In this document: positions 60,766 to 64,000 of the stretch, piece by piece
How the letters are laid out: every line of letters begins with the position of its first letter
How positions within the stretch are numbered: position 1 is the first letter of the stretch
Source of the DNA: a virus
Direction: 5' to 3' (one strand)
Virus record (IMG/VR): IMGVR_UViG_3300006037_000006
Location: 28,320 to 92,319 of that record
DNA: 64,000 bases
Position numbers and translations under genes: made by a program
Notes under the pieces: model-generated
The model's database searches: none
Told to the model about the DNA's origin: nothing
Seen by the model: only the letters and a program-made list of their open reading frames with translations

Positions 60766-62834
60766 TTACACTAAAAAATATAACACTACGAAATTTCCTA
60801 TCAATCGGAAACGTAACTCAGGCAGTTGACTTTGACAAAAAAGACTTAACACTTATTCTAGGTGAGAACTTAGACTTAGGTGGTGACGGTGCTCGTAACG
60901 GTACAGGCAAGACCACATTGATTCAAGGGCTATCGTATGCCCTATTCGGTGTTCCAATTAACAACATTCGCAAAGACAACTTAGTCAATCGTACAAACGG
61001 TAAGGCTATGATGGTTACACTTGAGTTTAACGCTAATGGTATTGAATACAAGATTGAACGTGGTCGTAAACCCAATGTGTTGCGATTCTATGTGAATGAT
61101 GTTCAACAAAAGAATCAAGATGATGCACAGGGTGAGAACAAAGAAACTCAAGCAAATATTGAACGAGTACTATGTATGTCATCAGACATGTTCCGTCACA
61201 TCGTTGTACTGAACACTTACTCCGAACCATTTCTTGCATTAAAGAATAACGATCAAAAAGATATCATTGAACAACTAATGGGTATCACACTGCTATCAGA
61301 GAAAGCTGAAGTTATCAAAAACATGATAAAGGCTAGCAAAGATGGTATACAGCAAGAAGAATTCAATGTCAAAGCAGTTGAAGAAGCTAACAAACGAGTT
61401 AAGGAACAAATTGATGCGCTAAAGCGTAGACAAATGCTTTGGCTAAAGCGCCATGATGAAGACTTGGACACGCTTGCACTAGACTATGACGAGTTAAGTA
61501 AGATTGATATTGATAGTGAATTGTTAGCACACAAAGAACTTTCAGTTTACACCGAGAAGAAAAAGCAACAGGATGCGTATGGTGCATTATTCGCTCGTTC
61601 TATTGCATGGCAACAAAAGAATGACAGTGATGTGCAAGTTGCCGGTCGTGTTTACTTAGATAAGAATCGCTACAACATTGAAACTGAACTTGAAGCATGG
61701 GCTAAGTTGAAAGAGTGGATACGTGAATCTACTACTCAAAACAATCTTGCCGTTACAATTGATACCCAAACCAAAAGCATAGAAAAAGAAAAAAAATTAA
61801 TTTCTAAACTTGAAAAAGAGGTTCGGTCACTTGAAGAACATACTTGCTATGCATGCGGTCAAGACTTCCATGATGACGGTCATACAAAAGTATTGACTGA
61901 CAAACAAGAAATGCTTGCCACTGCCACTGCACAGCTTGCAGAGTTAGCAGGTTTACTAATTGACAGCGTGTTACTGGTTAAAGAACTAGGACCGCAACCT
62001 ACTACTCTGTATAAAACAGAAGCAGAAGCAATTCGTCATAGCGGTGACTTGGCCAACTTGAAGAAAATTTACGAAGACAAGCAATTAGAGACTAATCCGT
62101 TTGCTGAACAATTGTCAGAGCATACAGTAGTTGATATTGGTCGTCAACCTATCACACATTATGATACAGAGGCTCAAGCAATTGAACATCGCAGCAAGAT
62201 TGCCAATCTGTTGCAACAAATTGATACCAAAGCAAGTGAACTTGATCCATACTCGGAACAAGTAGCCGAAATGGAAGCAAATGCATTGCAAGCAATTGAT
62301 TTTGAAAAGATCAACAAACTGACAAAGACTATGGAACATCAAAAGTTCTTGTTAGACATTCTGACAAGTAAGGATTCGTTCGTTCGTAAGAAGATCATTG
62401 ACCAGAACTTGTCATACCTGAATGCACGATTGACGCATTACTTGGATAAGATCGGTCTACCCCATCAAGTTGTGTTTAAAAACGACTTGCAAGTTGAAAT
62501 TACTGAGTTGGGTCGTGAACTTGACTTTGATAACTTGAGTCGCGGTGAACGCAATCGCTTAATCTTAGGGTTGAGTTTTGCATTTCGTGATGTTTGGGAA
62601 AACTTGTATCAACCTATCAACACATTGTTCATTGACGAATTGATTGACAGTGGATTGGACACGATTGGAGTTGAAAACTCTATTGCTATCCTGAAAGATA
62701 TGTCTCGCAGGCGTCATAAGTCGATTTGGCTTGTGTCTCACCGTGAAGAACTAGCTGGACGTGTACCAAACGTGCTGAAAGTTATCAAGGAAAACGGATT
62801 TACGTCATACGCTACTAGTAGCGAGATGGAATAA
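60762..62834 (+). CDS. recombination endonuclease subunit, SbcC/Rad50-like (T4 gp46)
   Basis: The ATPase half of the gp46/47 complex. The 690-aa protein has Walker A GARNGTGKTT (about residues 43-52), a long coiled-coil with the zinc-hook CYAC at about 362-365 (a CxxC that lacks the usual Pro), the ABC signature LSRGERNR (about 592) and Walker B TLFIDELIDSG (about 620), followed by a D-loop and SHREEL. T4 gp46 is 560 aa; the extra length is coil. Gene order 47-(x)-46 is as in T4-like phages. Confidence 0.92.
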   Translation: MITLKNITLRNFLSIGNVTQAVDFDKKDLTLILGENLDLGGDGARNGTGKTTLIQGLSYALFGVPINNIRKDNLVNRTNGKAMMVTLEFNANGIEYKIERGRKPNVLRFYVNDVQQKNQDDAQGENKETQANIERVLCMSSDMFRHIVVLNTYSEPFLALKNNDQKDIIEQLMGITLLSEKAEVIKNMIKASKDGIQQEEFNVKAVEEANKRVKEQIDALKRRQMLWLKRHDEDLDTLALDYDELSKIDIDSELLAHKELSVYTEKKKQQDAYGALFARSIAWQQKNDSDVQVAGRVYLDKNRYNIETELEAWAKLKEWIRESTTQNNLAVTIDTQTKSIEKEKKLISKLEKEVRSLEEHTCYACGQDFHDDGHTKVLTDKQEMLATATAQLAELAGLLIDSVLLVKELGPQPTTLYKTEAEAIRHSGDLANLKKIYEDKQLETNPFAEQLSEHTVVDIGRQPITHYDTEAQAIEHRSKIANLLQQIDTKASELDPYSEQVAEMEANALQAIDFEKINKLTKTMEHQKFLLDILTSKDSFVRKKIIDQNLSYLNARLTHYLDKIGLPHQVVFKNDLQVEITELGRELDFDNLSRGERNRLILGLSFAFRDVWENLYQPINTLFIDELIDSGLDTIGVENSIAILKDMSRRRHKSIWLVSHREELAGRVPNVLKVIKENGFTSYATSSEME

Positions 62835-62868
62835 TTACGGACACGATTCACTAGTGATAAGTAATAGT

Positions 62869-63399
62869 ATGTCATCACCGCAGAAGAACAAAGGATCAGG
62901 ATACGAGAGAGAAGTTGCAAAATTTCTTTCTGAATTGTACGGAGAATCATTCATCCGTGCTCCTGGTTCTGGTGCTTATGTGGGTGGCAAGAATCAATCA
63001 AGAACTCAGTTCTTGCACGAAGGTCAGATACGTTCATTCAAGGGAGACATTGTTCCAGGACAAAGTTTCAGTAAAATGAATATAGAATGCAAATTCTATG
63101 CTGACTTTCCGTGGCACTTAACTCTTTCGGGTGAGTGCAAACAACTTGATTCGTGGCTAGAACAGCTACTTGATGTAGAAGACGACGGTGATTTGAATCT
63201 TTTGTTTATGAAGTTCAATCGCAAGGGTCAATATGTCGCTGTCCAAGGCAAACTAACATGGAAAGCAGACAACTGCGTATTCTATAGTAGTAAGAAGCAT
63301 GGTGATTGGATCATCATGGAGCATACTAGCTTCTTCAAAAATAATACTGAGTTCGTGAAAGCCTACTCAAGTACAACATTAGACACCACGTCAAAATAA
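62869..63399 (+). CDS. Holliday-junction resolvase-like nuclease
   Basis: A 176-aa member of the archaeal Hjc/phage resolvase group that cuts branched DNA. The PD-(D/E)XK-type residues are visible: GSGYEREVAKFLSELY (E13), FIRAPGSGAY (about 28-37), GDIV (D60) and IECKF (E73 and K75). I chose ATG 62869; a GTG 15 nt upstream would add five residues but has no better ribosome site. It ends the plus-strand recombination cluster. After it come AAACC repeats and a 600-nt untranslated region. Confidence 0.75.
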   Translation: MSSPQKNKGSGYEREVAKFLSELYGESFIRAPGSGAYVGGKNQSRTQFLHEGQIRSFKGDIVPGQSFSKMNIECKFYADFPWHLTLSGECKQLDSWLEQLLDVEDDGDLNLLFMKFNRKGQYVAVQGKLTWKADNCVFYSSKKHGDWIIMEHTSFFKNNTEFVKAYSSTTLDTTSK

Positions 63400-63420
63400 A
63401 CCAAACCAAACCAAACAAAT
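63400..63420 (+). repeat. short AAACC tandem repeat
   Basis: Almost four copies of a 5-bp unit (AAACC) right after the resolvase stop codon. No function evident; it separates the gene cluster from the folded RNA region. Confidence 0.6.
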
Positions 63421-63449
63421 AAAAGCAGACACAAAGTTCGCATAATATA

Positions 63450-64000
63450 AAAATTAGATGGCTCGGCTGCGAGTCCTCCTTGAGATTGTACAGATTGTGC
63501 TGTGCCGTCAGATTCTGGAGTATGCTTATCAGTAATGATAAGGAATACCGAGAAGGCTCTCGTCAAAGCGAACCTTCAATGAGTCTATATCCAACTCTAT
63601 CTTGCGGATATAGAACATGCGTTGTCGAGGCGTTAATGTGAAATAGAATTAACAGACCTCACTACAGTCCCATATACTTTACAGGACAACCGGTAGCGTA
63701 TAGTAACTAAAAGAGTTAATTATACGGGGAACAGATGGCAAAGGATGACGGGCATGGCAAGTGACCTCTAACCATTGGTAGGGCAAATTTTGCCCTACCA
63801 TGGCTTCAAAGCGGCAATATGTCCCAGAAGATTAAGATAAAAAAACAATATGAATTCTCTATAACCGTAAAAACATAAGGACGAGCGAAAGCGAGTACTT
63901 AGATGAACGAAGTTCATCTTTAAAGAGAAACAATAAACCCTAAGACATACTAATCTAAGATAAATGGACAGTACCGCTTAGAAGAAAGGCAGCTTAGTGT
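63450..64000 (+). ncRNA. large structured RNA candidate (continues past window end)
   Basis: About 550 nt without a credible ORF but dense with perfect stems, all best on the plus strand: CTTATCA-GTAA-TGATAAG (63525-63542), CTATATCC/GGATATAG (63585-63613), GAGG..GTTAAT/ATTAAC..CCTC (63627-63660), CGTATA.TAACT/AGTTA..TATACG (63697-63726), TGGTAGGGCA/TGCCCTACCA (63776-63800), AGATGAAC/GTTCATCT (63901-63919). Two loops are GNRA (GTAA, GAAA), and the GAAA stem-loop at 63881-63896 has ACGAGC/GCGAGT with tandem G-A pairs. These are marks of an ornate RNA like GOLLD or ROOL, which also occur in phages; I cannot assign the class. The CCA-like or promoter ends are not identified. Confidence 0.6.

Noticed and set aside
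63776-63800. Strong hairpin as a rho-independent terminator
   Set aside because: No T run follows on either strand and it lies among many other stems, so it is better read as part of the folded RNA.
63450-64000. Group I or group II intron
   Set aside because: I could not find a group II domain V or the conserved group I core pairings, and there is no split gene around it in the window.

Overview
The window is a slice of a large, low-GC, T4-like myovirus genome, probably a jumbo phage of a betaproteobacterium. The phage identity rests on a run of baseplate genes (homologues of T4 gp48/54, gp53, gp5, gp25 and gp6), a gp55-type late sigma factor, a gp46/gp47 recombination nuclease pair and a Holliday-junction resolvase. 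The host guess rests on a Burkholderiales-type outer-membrane porin, a Bug/TctC-type periplasmic binding protein and a tmRNA tag ending in ALAA. No capsid, sheath, terminase or polymerase gene is present; those must lie outside the window.

Layout. 1-10.6 kb (minus strand): an AAA+ ATPase cut by the window edge, small hypothetical genes, a GT-like gene, a zinc-ribbon protein, the porin, an acetyltransferase-like / fatty-acid desaturase / oxygenase-like operon, a complete tmRNA transcription unit, and membrane or secreted proteins. 10.6-27.1 kb (minus): a tightly overlapping operon of glycosyltransferase-like proteins, two radical-SAM enzymes, a GT10-like transferase, an SGNH hydrolase, a UDP-sugar dehydrogenase, a PP-loop protein, a TctC-like protein, a carbamoyltransferase with two tiny partners, and a repeat-rich 1164-aa protein. 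27.1-58.1 kb (minus): fibre and baseplate genes, including one uninterrupted 5284-codon gene. 58.2-63.4 kb (plus): late sigma factor, gp47, an oxygenase-like protein, gp46 and the resolvase. 63.4-64 kb: no gene, but a strongly folded plus-strand RNA candidate.

How the parts work together. Sigma70-like promoters (TTGAC-type -35, mostly 17-nt spacer, TATA-type -10) precede several left-end genes. A recurring GATAAATA/TATAAATA element precedes several fibre and baseplate genes and matches what the phage's own gp55-like sigma factor should read. The 10-27 kb operon looks like a sugar-polymer or glycan-decoration pathway.

The most striking element is the tmRNA at 6.5-7.0 kb. It is circularly permuted (two-piece), encodes the tag ANDSVYALAA, keeps the alanine-identity G3-U70 pair, and has a 49-codon ORF filling the segment between its two pieces. 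The terminal folded RNA is the second unusual item. All functional calls come from motif recognition by eye; no database search was run.
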